From assembly GCF_021216675.1 (NCBI RefSeq), contig NZ_CP086120.1, positions 4,772,501-4,836,500 of the forward strand: DNA of 64,000 nt. The letters run 5' to 3'. Both the position numbers and the translations under genes were made by a program. Of the stretch, positions 55,810 through 64,000 are shown piece by piece. Origin of the DNA: Streptomyces gobiensis. Lineage in GTDB: Bacteria; Actinomycetota; Actinomycetes; Streptomycetales; Streptomycetaceae. The notes under the pieces were generated by a model, which ran no database searches, was not told the origin of the DNA, and was given only the letters and a program-made list of their open reading frames with translations. Numbering within the stretch: position 1 is the first letter of the stretch; each line of letters opens with the position of its first letter.

Positions 55810-57597
55810 ATGGTGACCATGCTGTTTGAGGTGTGGGCCCCCCAAGCCAAGCAGGTCTCGCTCCAGCTGCACAGCCGGGACGCCCAGGAGCAACCGCGCC
55901 CCATGGAACGCGACCCAGCCCGCACGGGCTGGTGGCACACGACCGCCCCCGCCGAACCCGGCACCCGCTACGGCTTCGCCCTGGACGGCGGCCCCGCGCT
56001 GCCCGACCCCCGCTCCCGGCGCCAGCCGGACGGGCCGGACGGGCTGAGCGCGGTCGTCGACCACGGCGCGTACACCTGGCGGCACCCCTGGACCGGCCGA
56101 GGACTGCCCGGCGCGGTGCTGTACGAGCTGCACATCGGCACCTTCACCCAGGACGGCACCTTCGACGCCGCCGCGCAGCGGCTGGGCCACCTGGCCCGGC
56201 TGGGCGTCACCCATGTGGAGCTGATGCCGGTCTGCCCCTTCCCGGGCCGCCACGGCTGGGGCTACGACGGCGTCGCACTCTGGGCCGTACATGAGCCGTA
56301 CGGCGGCCCCGACGGCCTGAAGCGCTTCGTGGACACGGCCCACGGCCACGGTCTCGGCGTCGTGCTGGACGTGGTGCACAACCACCTCGGGCCCTCCGGC
56401 AACCACCTCCCCGCCTACGGTCCGTACTTCACCGAGCGGCACCACACCCCCTGGGGCGCCGCGATCAACCTCGACGCTCCCGGAGCGGACGAGGTCCGTG
56501 CGTATCTCATCGGCAGCGCCCTCGCCTTCCTGCGTGACTACCGGCTGGACGGCCTCCGGCTCGACGCCGTGCACGCGCTCGCCGACACCTGCGCCACGCA
56601 CTTCCTGGCCGAGCTCTCCGCGGCGGCCGACGCGCTCAGTGCCGAGCTGCACCGCCCGCTCTTCCTGATCGCCGAGTCCGACCAGAACGACCCCCGCACC
56701 ATCGCCCCGCGCGAAAACCACGGCCTCGGTCTGCACGCCCAGTGGAATGACGACCTTCACCACGCCTTGCACACCGCTCTTACGGGTGAATCTCATGGCT
56801 ACTACGCCGACTTCGCCCGCGCCCCGATGGCCGCCCTCGCCAAGACGCTCACGAGCGCCTTTCTCCACGACGGCGGCTACTCCTCCTTCCGCGGCCGCCG
56901 CCATGGCCGCCCACTGGACCGGACGGCCACCCCCGCCCACCGCCTCCTGGCCTATGCCCAGACCCACGACCAGATCGGCAACCGCGCCCAGGGCGACCGG
57001 CTCGCCGCGACCGTCACGCCCGGACAGGCCGCCTGCGCCGCCGCGCTGGTGCTCTGCGGCCCGTACACCCCGATGCTCTTCATGGGTGAGGAGTGGGGCG
57101 CCCGCACCCCCTGGCAGTACTTCACCGACCATCCCGACCCCGAGCTCGCCGAAGCCGTACGGGCGGGCCGCCGCCGGGAGTTCGCCGCCCACGGCTGGTC
57201 GGCGTCCGACATCCCCGACCCTCAGGACCCGGCCACCCGGGAGCGCTCCTGTCTGGACTGGACCGAGCCGGAGCGGGAGCCGCACACCTGGCTGCTGGAC
57301 TGGCACCGCCGCCTGATCGCGCTACGCCACGCCCATGTTCCGCTTGACCTGCGGCTCAGCGAGGTTTCCGTCGACTACGACGAGGCGGCCCGCTGGCTCA
57401 CGCTGCGCCATGGCCCGCTGCTGGTCGCGGTGAATCTCGGCCCCGGGGAGGCACGTATCCCGGCGCTGCGGCACGGCCGGCCGCTCGCCGCCACCTTCCG
57501 CCCCGACGGCTCCCGGCTGCCCGCGTACTGCGCGGCGGTGCTGCGGCTCACGGAGGTCAGGCCGGCCGCTGGAGAACCGTCAGGCTCCGGTCGGTGA
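55810..57597 (+). CDS. treZ: Malto-oligosyltrehalose trehalohydrolase
   Basis: A 595-residue GH13 enzyme that releases trehalose from the product of TreY. The N-terminal carbohydrate-binding-like domain begins LFEVWAPQAKQVSLQL. LYELHIGTFTQDGTFDAAAQ, HNHLGPSGNHLPAYGPYF, nucleophile in GLRLDAVHALAD, Glu in FLIAESDQNDPRT, third Asp in YAQTHDQIGNRAQGD. Length is usual. Start uncertain among ATG 55810, GTG 55813 and ATG 55819; longer open frames run into the repeat and are rejected. The last 41 bases overlap the convergent glgX gene. Confidence 0.95.
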   Translation: MVTMLFEVWAPQAKQVSLQLHSRDAQEQPRPMERDPARTGWWHTTAPAEPGTRYGFALDGGPALPDPRSRRQPDGPDGLSAVVDHGAYTWRHPWTGRGLPGAVLYELHIGTFTQDGTFDAAAQRLGHLARLGVTHVELMPVCPFPGRHGWGYDGVALWAVHEPYGGPDGLKRFVDTAHGHGLGVVLDVVHNHLGPSGNHLPAYGPYFTERHHTPWGAAINLDAPGADEVRAYLIGSALAFLRDYRLDGLRLDAVHALADTCATHFLAELSAAADALSAELHRPLFLIAESDQNDPRTIAPRENHGLGLHAQWNDDLHHALHTALTGESHGYYADFARAPMAALAKTLTSAFLHDGGYSSFRGRRHGRPLDRTATPAHRLLAYAQTHDQIGNRAQGDRLAATVTPGQAACAAALVLCGPYTPMLFMGEEWGARTPWQYFTDHPDPELAEAVRAGRRREFAAHGWSASDIPDPQDPATRERSCLDWTEPEREPHTWLLDWHRRLIALRHAHVPLDLRLSEVSVDYDEAARWLTLRHGPLLVAVNLGPGEARIPALRHGRPLAATFRPDGSRLPAYCAAVLRLTEVRPAAGEPSGSGR

Positions 57598-59671
57598 GGG
57601 TCAGCCGGTCACCGGCCGCCACCTTCGGCCCGGGCCAGGGCGGGTGGCCACCCTCCAGGGCGGTGTCGACGACGGTGTGCCACTGGCGGCCGTGGTCGAT
57701 CGGCACCACAAACTGGCGGGGCGCGTCCTGCGCGTTGAACAGCAGCAGGAAGGAGTCATCGCAGATGCGCTCCCCACGCTGTCCCGGCTCCGAGATGGCG
57801 CTGCCGTTGAGGAAGACGGTCAGCGCGCGGGCCTGCGCCTTCTGCCAGTCGTACTGGGTCATCTCTTCACCCTCCGGGGTGAACCAGGCGATGTCCGAGA
57901 GCTCGTCATGGGTGCCCTCGACCGGGCGTCCATGGAAGAAGCGGCGGCGCCGGAAGACGGGGTGGTCGCGTCTGAGCCAGACCATGGCCCGTACGAACTC
58001 GCACAGCGGATGCTCCTCGCCCGGCTCCGGCCAGCGCACCCAGGAGGTCTCGCTGTCCTGGCAGTACGCGTTGTTGTTGCCACCCTGGGTGCGGGCGAAC
58101 TCATCGCCGTGGCTGAGCATGGGCACGCCCTGGGAGAGCATGAGGGTGGCGATCAGATTACGGGTCTGGCGGTCACGCAGCGCGAGTACGTCAGGGTCAT
58201 CGGTCTTGCCTTCGACGCCGCAGTTCCACGAGCGGTTGTAGCTCTCGCCATCCCGGTTGTTCTCGCCGTTGGCGTCATTGCGCTTGGCGTTGTACGAGAC
58301 CAGATCGTGCAGGGTAAAGCCGTCATGACAGGTGATGAAGTTGATCGAGGCCAGGGGCCGCCGTCCATCGTCCTGGTAGAGGTCCGAGGAGCCGGTCAGC
58401 CGGGAGGCGAACTCCGCCAGGGTGCGTGGCTCCCCGCGCCACAGATCCCGCACGGTGTCCCGGTAGCGGCCGTTCCACTCGGTCCACAGCGGCGGGAAGT
58501 TCCCCACCTGATAGCCGCCCTCACCGACATCCCAGGGCTCCGCGATCAGCTTCACCTGGCTGACCACCGGGTCCTGCTGCACCAGGTCAAAGAACGACGA
58601 CAGCCGGTCCACCTCGTGGAACTGCCGGGCCAGCGTGGCGGCCAGATCGAAGCGGAAGCCGTCCACATGCATCTCGGTGACCCAGTAGCGCAGCGAGTCC
58701 ATGATCAGTTGCAGTACATGGGGGCTGCGCATCAGCAGGGAGTTCCCGGTACCGGTCGTATCCATGTAGTAGCGCAGGTCGTCCGCCAGCCGGTAGTAGG
58801 AAGCGTTGTCCAGACCCCGGAAGGACAGCGTCGGACCGAGGTGATTTCCCTCCGCCGTGTGGTTGTAGACGACGTCCAGGATCACCTCGATGCCCGCCTT
58901 GTGGAGAGCGCGTACCGCCTGTTTGAACTCCAGCACCTGCTGACCACGGTCGCCCCAGGAGGCGTACGAGTTGTGCGGGGCGAAATAACCGATGGTGTTG
59001 TAGCCCCAGTAGTTGGCCAGCCCCGCGTCCGCCAGCCGGTGGTCGGTGACGAACTGGTGAACGGGCATCAGCTCCAGGGCGGTGACGCCGAGCCTGGTCA
59101 GATGTTCGATGATCGCCGGGTGGCCGAGTGCGGCGTAGGTGCCGCGAAGCTCCTCCGGCAGCTCGGGGTGGAGCATGGTGAGGCCCTTCACATGGGCCTC
59201 ATAGATGACCGTACGGTGGTAGTCGGTACGCGGCGGGCGGTCATCACCCCAGTCGAAGTACGGATTGATGACAACGGAGGACATGGTGTGCGGCGCGGAG
59301 TCCAGATCATTACGCCGTTCGGGGTGGCCGAAGTGGTAGCCGTACACCGCCTCGTCCCAGTCGATACGGCCGCTGACCGCCTTGGCATAGGGGTCAAGCA
59401 GGAGCTTCGCGCTGTTGTAGCGGTATCCCAGCTCCGGCGCGTGCGGTCCGTGCACCCGGAAGCCATAGCGCTGTCCCGGCATCACCCCGGGCAGATAGGC
59501 GTGCCGGACGAAGGCGTCCGACTCGCGCAGCTCGATGGCCGTCTCCGAACCGTCCTCATGCAGCAGACACAGCTCGACGCGCTCGGCCATCTCGGAGAAG
59601 ACGGCGAAGTTCGTCCCGGCGCCGTCATAGGTGGCGCCAAGCGGATACGCCTGTCCCGGCCAGACCTGCAT
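57557..59671 (-). CDS. glgX: Glycogen debranching enzyme (isoamylase type)
   Basis: A 704-residue GH13 enzyme that cleaves alpha-1,6 branches of glycogen, providing linear dextrins for TreY. N-terminal CBM48 domain: MQVWPGQAYPLGATYDGAGT. Catalytic sites: Asp in DGFRFDLAATLARQ, Glu in LIAEPWDVGEGGYQVGNFPP, Asp in FITCHDGFTLHDLVSY. TreX is an alternative name in actinobacteria. The ATG at 59671 starts in front of the conserved QVWPG; an upstream open frame adds unconserved residues. It is divergent from the HEPN gene and convergent with treZ. Confidence 0.95.
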   Translation of the reverse strand: MQVWPGQAYPLGATYDGAGTNFAVFSEMAERVELCLLHEDGSETAIELRESDAFVRHAYLPGVMPGQRYGFRVHGPHAPELGYRYNSAKLLLDPYAKAVSGRIDWDEAVYGYHFGHPERRNDLDSAPHTMSSVVINPYFDWGDDRPPRTDYHRTVIYEAHVKGLTMLHPELPEELRGTYAALGHPAIIEHLTRLGVTALELMPVHQFVTDHRLADAGLANYWGYNTIGYFAPHNSYASWGDRGQQVLEFKQAVRALHKAGIEVILDVVYNHTAEGNHLGPTLSFRGLDNASYYRLADDLRYYMDTTGTGNSLLMRSPHVLQLIMDSLRYWVTEMHVDGFRFDLAATLARQFHEVDRLSSFFDLVQQDPVVSQVKLIAEPWDVGEGGYQVGNFPPLWTEWNGRYRDTVRDLWRGEPRTLAEFASRLTGSSDLYQDDGRRPLASINFITCHDGFTLHDLVSYNAKRNDANGENNRDGESYNRSWNCGVEGKTDDPDVLALRDRQTRNLIATLMLSQGVPMLSHGDEFARTQGGNNNAYCQDSETSWVRWPEPGEEHPLCEFVRAMVWLRRDHPVFRRRRFFHGRPVEGTHDELSDIAWFTPEGEEMTQYDWQKAQARALTVFLNGSAISEPGQRGERICDDSFLLLFNAQDAPRQFVVPIDHGRQWHTVVDTALEGGHPPWPGPKVAAGDRLTLTDRSLTVLQRPA

Positions 59672-59879
59672 AGGGTCTCTTTCTGTCGAGGTCTCCTCAC
59701 GTCTTGCTGATCCTTCCGCACGAACACCCCGATCGGGGTGCTCCATGGCCTATCTTCCCCCGGACGGACCGGATTGAGCGACGGTCAACGGAAGTTGATA
59801 GGGGATACTGCTGCAGTGCTCCCAGACGCCGCAGTAGGCTTCCTTGATCGAACAGCGGGGGTCGGAAGGCGGTGCACAG

Positions 59880-61127
59880 GTGAGTTCGGGAGGGCTTGAA
59901 CTCCCGCCAGGTGACGGGGGCGAGGGCAGCGCCACCGAGGCACCCGACGTACCGCACGGCACGGTGTCGCTGGCCCGGCCGATGGAGATCGGAGCGGATC
60001 TGGAGTGGGGCGCGGAGGTCTGGGCCGAGGTGCGGACCCGGGCACAGCGCGCCGGGCGTGCCTACATCTGGCTGAACCTCGTCGAGCAGCGGCTTCGCGC
60101 TGTTGTCGCCGGGGTGCTCCGCCCGATCTATGAGCCGGTGCACGGCGAGGAGTGGGTCATCGCCGCCGCCGGCCCGGCCGGCCAGGAGTGGGTGCAGCGC
60201 GCGGTGGCCATCCGGGAGGTGAGCCGCCGCAAGGGCTACGTTCTCGACCCGGCCGATGACAATCTGCTGTCCTTCCTCACGCTGCCCCAGCTGCGTGAGC
60301 TGATGGTCCAGCACTGGCCCTGCTACGAGCCGTACTTCAGCGAGCGGCGTGAGCTTGAGCTCGCGCTGGACGAGCTGGAGGTAGCCCGTAGCGCGGTCTC
60401 CCGTAACCGGGCGCTCTCCCCGGCCGTACTGGCCCAGGCCGAACGCACCTCGGCACGGCTGCTGGAGATGCTGGGCTCCGGCAGCAGCGCACCCTCGGCC
60501 GGGCGGCTGCCGGTGGACGCGGTCGAGGAACTGGTCGGCGAGCGCTTCGCGGATGTGGTGGGCGTGCACCCGGACCGGGTGCGGCTGCAGCGGCAGCTGC
60601 CCGCCGAAGACCTGTTCGGCGGTGCGCGGCGCATTGACGCCATCGGGATAGGCCTGAACCTGCTGGTGCAGAACTACTCCGGGCGGCGGCTGGCCCGGCT
60701 GGCCGACGCGGGCTGCCGGGTACGGCTGCTCTTTCTCAACCCGGCCAGCAGCGCGGTCAAGCGACGCGAGCGTGAGCTCGGCCTGAAGCGGGGCGAGCTC
60801 AGCCGTTCGGTGGAGATGAACATCCTCCATATGCGCCGGGTGCGCGCCCGAGTACGGGACAGCGGCGCCTTCCAGATCCATGTCTTCGACGAGACTCCGC
60901 GCTTCACCGCGTATCTGGTCGACGGCGACGGCGCCGACGGGCTCGCGGTCGTACAGCCGTATCTGCGCCGCGCCCGTGGCATGGAAGGACCGGTCTTCGT
61001 CCTGCGCGGCGGCAGCCGGAATCTGGTCCAGGGCGGCGGCGCGGCGGCGGAAGGGGAGCACGGGCTCTTCGAGACCTACCGTGAGGAGTTCGAGTCCGTC
61101 TGGACCGACTCCCGCCCGGTCTCCTGA
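59880..61127 (+). CDS. SAV2148-family HEPN domain protein
   Basis: A 415-residue actinobacterial protein of the SAV2148 HEPN family. HEPN domains commonly act as RNases or in nucleotide-transfer toxin systems, but whether this one is catalytic is unknown. Landmarks are YIWLNLVEQRLRAVVAGVLR near residue 60 and VEMNILHMRRVRARVRDSGA near 325; an Arg-x4-6-His RNase motif was not clearly found. No MNT partner gene is adjacent, so it is not an obvious toxin-antitoxin pair. GTG at 59880 with GGAAGG upstream; a start at 59844 would add 12 residues. Divergent from glgX with a 208-base gap. Confidence 0.82.
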   Translation: MSSGGLELPPGDGGEGSATEAPDVPHGTVSLARPMEIGADLEWGAEVWAEVRTRAQRAGRAYIWLNLVEQRLRAVVAGVLRPIYEPVHGEEWVIAAAGPAGQEWVQRAVAIREVSRRKGYVLDPADDNLLSFLTLPQLRELMVQHWPCYEPYFSERRELELALDELEVARSAVSRNRALSPAVLAQAERTSARLLEMLGSGSSAPSAGRLPVDAVEELVGERFADVVGVHPDRVRLQRQLPAEDLFGGARRIDAIGIGLNLLVQNYSGRRLARLADAGCRVRLLFLNPASSAVKRRERELGLKRGELSRSVEMNILHMRRVRARVRDSGAFQIHVFDETPRFTAYLVDGDGADGLAVVQPYLRRARGMEGPVFVLRGGSRNLVQGGGAAAEGEHGLFETYREEFESVWTDSRPVS

Positions 61128-61167
61128 CGCACGGCCAAGAGGCGGCTTGGTGTCCCGCTCTTCCCCA

Positions 61168-61195
61168 TTGATTCCGGAATAGTCCATTCCAGGAT
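61168..61195 (+). promoter_or_regulatory. Candidate promoter of the teichoic acid operon
   Basis: TTGATT (61168-61173) and CAGGAT (61190-61195) are separated by 16 bases, on the correct strand for the gene at 61307. The surrounding ATTCCGGAAT and ATTCCAGGAT form a near direct repeat. The leader would be about 105 bases. Consensus-based only. Confidence 0.4.
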
Positions 61196-61306
61196 TACAG
61201 TTCGATAACTGGGCACAACTGTTCACCTGTCTCGGTGGTCACCGTTCTGCGGGAGTTCACTTTTCAGTCCCGTAGGCCTCATGACCACACACGCGGAGGA
61301 GCAGCA

Positions 61307-62836
61307 GTGCCCATAGACAGCAACGCGAGACGTACCGCGGCAGTACGTACCACGGCCGTCGTTCTCGCGGGCGGGACAGGCCAGCGGGTCGGCCTGTCCA
61401 TCCCCAAGCAGCTGTTGAAGATCGCCGGGAAGACGGTGCTTGAACACACCCTCACCGTCTTCGAGCAGGCCGAGGGCATCGACGATGTGATCGTGCTGAT
61501 GGCGCCGGGCTATGTGGCCGACGTGGAGAAGATCATCACCAAGGCGGGGCTGGCCAAGGTCAGCCGGGTCATCGAAGGCGGCACCTCCCGCAATGAGACC
61601 ACCGAACGCGCGATAGCGGCGCTCGGCGAGAACCTGGCGGAGGGGGAGGACGCCAATGTCCTCTTCCACGACGCCGTACGCCCCCTGCTCTCCCAGCGTG
61701 TGATCAGCGACTGCGTCGCTGCCCTGGACCGCTACCAGGCCGTGGATGTGGCCATCCCCTCCGCCGACACGATCATCGTGACCCGTACGCACGGCGAAGA
61801 CGGGGAGTTCATCACGGAGGTGCCCGACCGCTCCCGGCTGCGTCGCGGCCAGACACCTCAGGCGTTCAAGCTGTCCACCATCCGGCGGGCGTACGAGGTC
61901 GCCAGCGCTGACCCGAACTTCCAGGCCACCGACGACTGCTCGGTGGTGCTGAAGTACCTGCCGGATGTGCCGATCCATGTGGTGGCCGGCGACGAGTACA
62001 ACATGAAGGTCACCCAGCCTGTCGACGTCTTCATCACGGACAAGCTCTTCCAGCTCGCCTCCACCGCCACGGTGGAACAGGCCGACGAGGACGCGTACCG
62101 CAAGCTGCTCAAGGGGAAGACGATGGTCGTCTTCGGCGGCTCGTACGGCATCGGCGCCGATATCGCCGGCCTGGCGCGGGAATACGGGGCCCATGTCTAT
62201 GCGCTGGGCCGCTCCACCACCGGCACCCATGTGGAGAACCCGGAGCATATCGACGACGCGCTGTCGAATGCCTATGCCGAGACCGGACGCATCGACTACG
62301 TGGTCAACACGGCCGGGGTCCTCCGTATCGGCAAGCTCGCCGAGACCGGCAACAGCACCCTGGAGGAAGCGCTCCGGGTCAACTATCTGGCCCCGGTGCA
62401 GATAGCCCGCGCCGCGTACAAGTACCTGGCCGAGACCCAGGGCCAGCTGCTGCTGTACACCTCCAGCAGCTACACCCGGGGCCGTGCCGAGTACAGCCTC
62501 TACTCCTCCACCAAGGCCGCCGTCGTCAATCTCACCCAGGCACTCGCTGATGAGTGGGCCGCCGACGGCGTCCGGGTCAACTGCGTCAACCCGGAGCGTA
62601 CGGCCACACCCATGCGGACCAAGGCGTTCGGGAAGGAGCCCGAGAGCTCGCTGCTGTCCTCCGAAGCGGTCGCCCGGACCTCGCTCGATGTACTGCTGTC
62701 CGCCATGACCGGGCATGTGATCGATGTTCGCCAGCAGGACCCGACCCGGGGGACCGCCGCCGCGTCCGGCTTCGAGCAGGCCCTCGCCGCCGTACTGGAC
62801 CGCAGTGAGAACGACGAGAGCGCGGGTGTGGCGTGA
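61307..62836 (+). CDS. Bifunctional cytidylyltransferase/short-chain dehydrogenase (CDP-ribitol synthase type)
   Basis: A 509-residue fusion. Residues about 15-245 are IspD/TarI-like: VVLAGGTGQRVGLSIPKQLL, FHDAVRPLLSQRVISD and RGQTPQAFKLSTIRRAYEV. Residues about 265-500 are a short-chain dehydrogenase: MVVFGGSYGIGADIAG, VNTAGVLRIGKLAETG, and Tyr/Lys in AEYSLYSSTKAAVVNL. In Haemophilus Acs1/Bcs1 the same fusion reduces ribulose-5-phosphate and makes CDP-ribitol. Here the product would feed wall teichoic acid synthesis, in keeping with the next gene. GTG at 61307 with GGAGGAG 6 bases upstream. Coupled to the next gene by GTGA overlap. Ribitol specificity is inferred. Confidence 0.9.
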   Translation: MPIDSNARRTAAVRTTAVVLAGGTGQRVGLSIPKQLLKIAGKTVLEHTLTVFEQAEGIDDVIVLMAPGYVADVEKIITKAGLAKVSRVIEGGTSRNETTERAIAALGENLAEGEDANVLFHDAVRPLLSQRVISDCVAALDRYQAVDVAIPSADTIIVTRTHGEDGEFITEVPDRSRLRRGQTPQAFKLSTIRRAYEVASADPNFQATDDCSVVLKYLPDVPIHVVAGDEYNMKVTQPVDVFITDKLFQLASTATVEQADEDAYRKLLKGKTMVVFGGSYGIGADIAGLAREYGAHVYALGRSTTGTHVENPEHIDDALSNAYAETGRIDYVVNTAGVLRIGKLAETGNSTLEEALRVNYLAPVQIARAAYKYLAETQGQLLLYTSSSYTRGRAEYSLYSSTKAAVVNLTQALADEWAADGVRVNCVNPERTATPMRTKAFGKEPESSLLSSEAVARTSLDVLLSAMTGHVIDVRQQDPTRGTAAASGFEQALAAVLDRSENDESAGVA

Positions 62837-64000
62837 TCAAAACGGCAATACGACTGGCCCGGGTGGGGTCCGTCCCGGAGCTCATCGCCGCCCTGGGGAT
62901 GCTGCTCAGCTACCCTCTGCTGCTGGCGGCGGCCTTCCTCCCCGACCTTGGCCTCTTCGCGGGGCTCTGCGCGGTCAGCTATCTCTGCGACCACTACCTT
63001 CACCACCGCGGCAGCTATCTGCTCAGCCGGTTGTCCAAGGTGCGCGCGGGCCTCTCCCTGCGCTTCCTCGTGCGGCAGCTCCTGCTGGTCCTGCTGCTGT
63101 CCCGGATGGATCTGGCCGAGGACACGGTGGCCTTCACCGCCATCGCCTGCTTCATCGTCTTCTACGGTCTCCAGGCACCGCACACCGCGCTGCTCACCCT
63201 GCTGCGCACCCGGCGCCGACTGCCCGTCATCACCCGCAATATCAACCTGTCCGACCTGCGGATCACCGATGCACCGCCGAACTGGCTGTTCCGGCGGGCA
63301 GCGGAGAAGATGCAGCACCTGGATCTGCCGGCGGTCATCGGCGTGCTGCTCGCCGCCCAGACCGGAGAGACCAGGCACGGGTACGTGGGGATGGGCGTCA
63401 CGCTTGTGCTGGCTGTGGTGTACACGGTCATCGCACTGGGGTGGACCCGGAAGGGAATCCTGCCGCCGAGGGAGGACGCGGTACTGCGGTGGTTCGACGA
63501 CTGGCTGCGTGCCTACCGGCCGACGACCGTGCTCTACTTCTCCGGCTCTCCCGAGTCCACCTACCAGGTCAACATGTGGCTGGAAACCCTCCAGGAGCTG
63601 GACGGCCGAACGCTGGTCATTCTGCGCGAGCGCCATACGCTCGCCGACCTCGCCTCCACCTCGGTCCCGGTCGCCTGTGTCCCGTCCGCGGTGCATCTGA
63701 TGAACATGGATCTGTCGATGGTCCGGGTCGCGCTCTACCCGGCCAACGTCGGCAAGAACATCCACCTGCTGCGGGTGCCGACGATGAAGCATGTCTTCAT
63801 CGGCCACGGCGACAGCGACAAGATCGCCAGCGTCAACCCGTACAGCAAGGTGTACGACGAGGTGTGGACGGCGGGGAAGGCCGGCCGGGACCGCTACGCA
63901 CTGGCTGATGTCGGTGTGCGGGACGATTCCATCGTGGAAGTCGGACGCCCGCAACTGGCCTCGATCCTCTCCCCGAACGGTGTGGGCACCGGCCGCATCC
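62833..64000 (+). CDS. CDP-glycerol/ribitol polymerase, TagF-like, partial (C-terminus beyond window)
   Basis: The first 389 residues of a larger protein; the frame stays open at the right edge. The N-terminal half (about 10-205) has five or more hydrophobic segments, for example ALGMLLSYPLLLAAAFLPDL and GYVGMGVTLVLAVVYTVIAL. The second half starts the glycerophosphotransferase fold: VLYFSGSPESTYQVNMWLE, ERHTLADLASTSVPVACVPS and the family motif VFIGHGDSDKIASVNPYSKV. TagF/TarL enzymes polymerise polyol phosphates from CDP-glycerol or CDP-ribitol. Classical TagF is peripheral, so a membrane-spanning N-terminus is unusual. GTG start overlaps the previous stop. Confidence 0.85.
   Translation, partial: MIKTAIRLARVGSVPELIAALGMLLSYPLLLAAAFLPDLGLFAGLCAVSYLCDHYLHHRGSYLLSRLSKVRAGLSLRFLVRQLLLVLLLSRMDLAEDTVAFTAIACFIVFYGLQAPHTALLTLLRTRRRLPVITRNINLSDLRITDAPPNWLFRRAAEKMQHLDLPAVIGVLLAAQTGETRHGYVGMGVTLVLAVVYTVIALGWTRKGILPPREDAVLRWFDDWLRAYRPTTVLYFSGSPESTYQVNMWLETLQELDGRTLVILRERHTLADLASTSVPVACVPSAVHLMNMDLSMVRVALYPANVGKNIHLLRVPTMKHVFIGHGDSDKIASVNPYSKVYDEVWTAGKAGRDRYALADVGVRDDSIVEVGRPQLASILSPNGVGTGRI

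Noticed and set aside
59880..61127. HEPN/MNT toxin-antitoxin pair
   Set aside because: No nucleotidyltransferase antitoxin gene is adjacent and a clear RNase motif is not visible.

Overview
The window is high-GC actinobacterial chromosome, almost certainly from Streptomyces or a close relative. The grounds are GTG and TTG starts, near-exclusive G/C third codon positions, a few TTA codons confined to accessory genes, and core genes typical of the genus: rnd, a DUF3000 gene, hemE-cgoX-chdC, zapE, murC, msrB, treY/treZ/glgX and an SAV2148-type HEPN gene. No rRNA, tRNA or CRISPR was seen.

Positions 1-19400 are core chromosome: ribonuclease D (cut by the left edge), an orphan NarL-type regulator, DUF3000, three coproporphyrin-dependent haem genes, a secreted tripeptidyl aminopeptidase, a BCCT transporter, a polysaccharide deacetylase, ZapE, a RibD-C reductase, an ABC exporter beside a divergent two-component system, MurC and MsrB. 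Positions 50700-64000 are core again: a DUF1707-FHA protein, TreY, a GlxA-type regulator, TreZ, GlgX, a HEPN protein, and the start of a wall teichoic acid locus (CDP-ribitol synthase fusion and a TagF-like polymerase cut by the right edge).

Positions about 20000-50500 hold one large biosynthetic gene cluster: a highly reducing type II polyketide synthase. It has four ketosynthases with a full Cys-His-His set (KS-alpha1 to 4), four partners lacking the catalytic residues (KS-beta1 to 4, chain-length-factor-like), three ACPs, one ketoreductase, three FabA/FabZ-like dehydratases, a double-hotdog protein and an alpha/beta hydrolase, and no enoyl reductase. The eight KS-fold proteins form two subfamilies, each present as two alpha/beta pairs. 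The expected product is a polyene. A DsbA/HCCA-type isomerase and a CrtI-like flavoenzyme resemble the pair found in cinnamoyl-lipid clusters, so one part of the chain may become a benzene ring. An alpha-oxoamine synthase, alone on the opposite strand at the centre, suggests release of the acyl chain by decarboxylative condensation with an amino acid to give an aminoketone. A D-amino-acid-oxidase-like enzyme, a Baeyer-Villiger monooxygenase and a further FAD oxidoreductase are candidate tailoring enzymes. A fused AccD-AccA, a BCCP and a biotin carboxylase supply malonyl-CoA. An MFS pump is the likely exporter.

Control is visible. Two tandem paralogous regulators sit at the left border. The first has a good promoter and three TTA codons, and KS-alpha3 has one more, so bldA dependence is likely. 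Strong terminators separate the tailoring operon from the PKS operon and the PKS operon from the oxoamine synthase. A perfect hairpin lies between ACP1 and KS-alpha1. A modular GC-rich repeat family (a head plus one to three units of about 92 bp) occurs at three core intergenic sites but not inside the cluster. The product is not identifiable from sequence alone; the combination of four KS pairs, an oxoamine synthase and an arene-forming enzyme set is the most promising undescribed system here.
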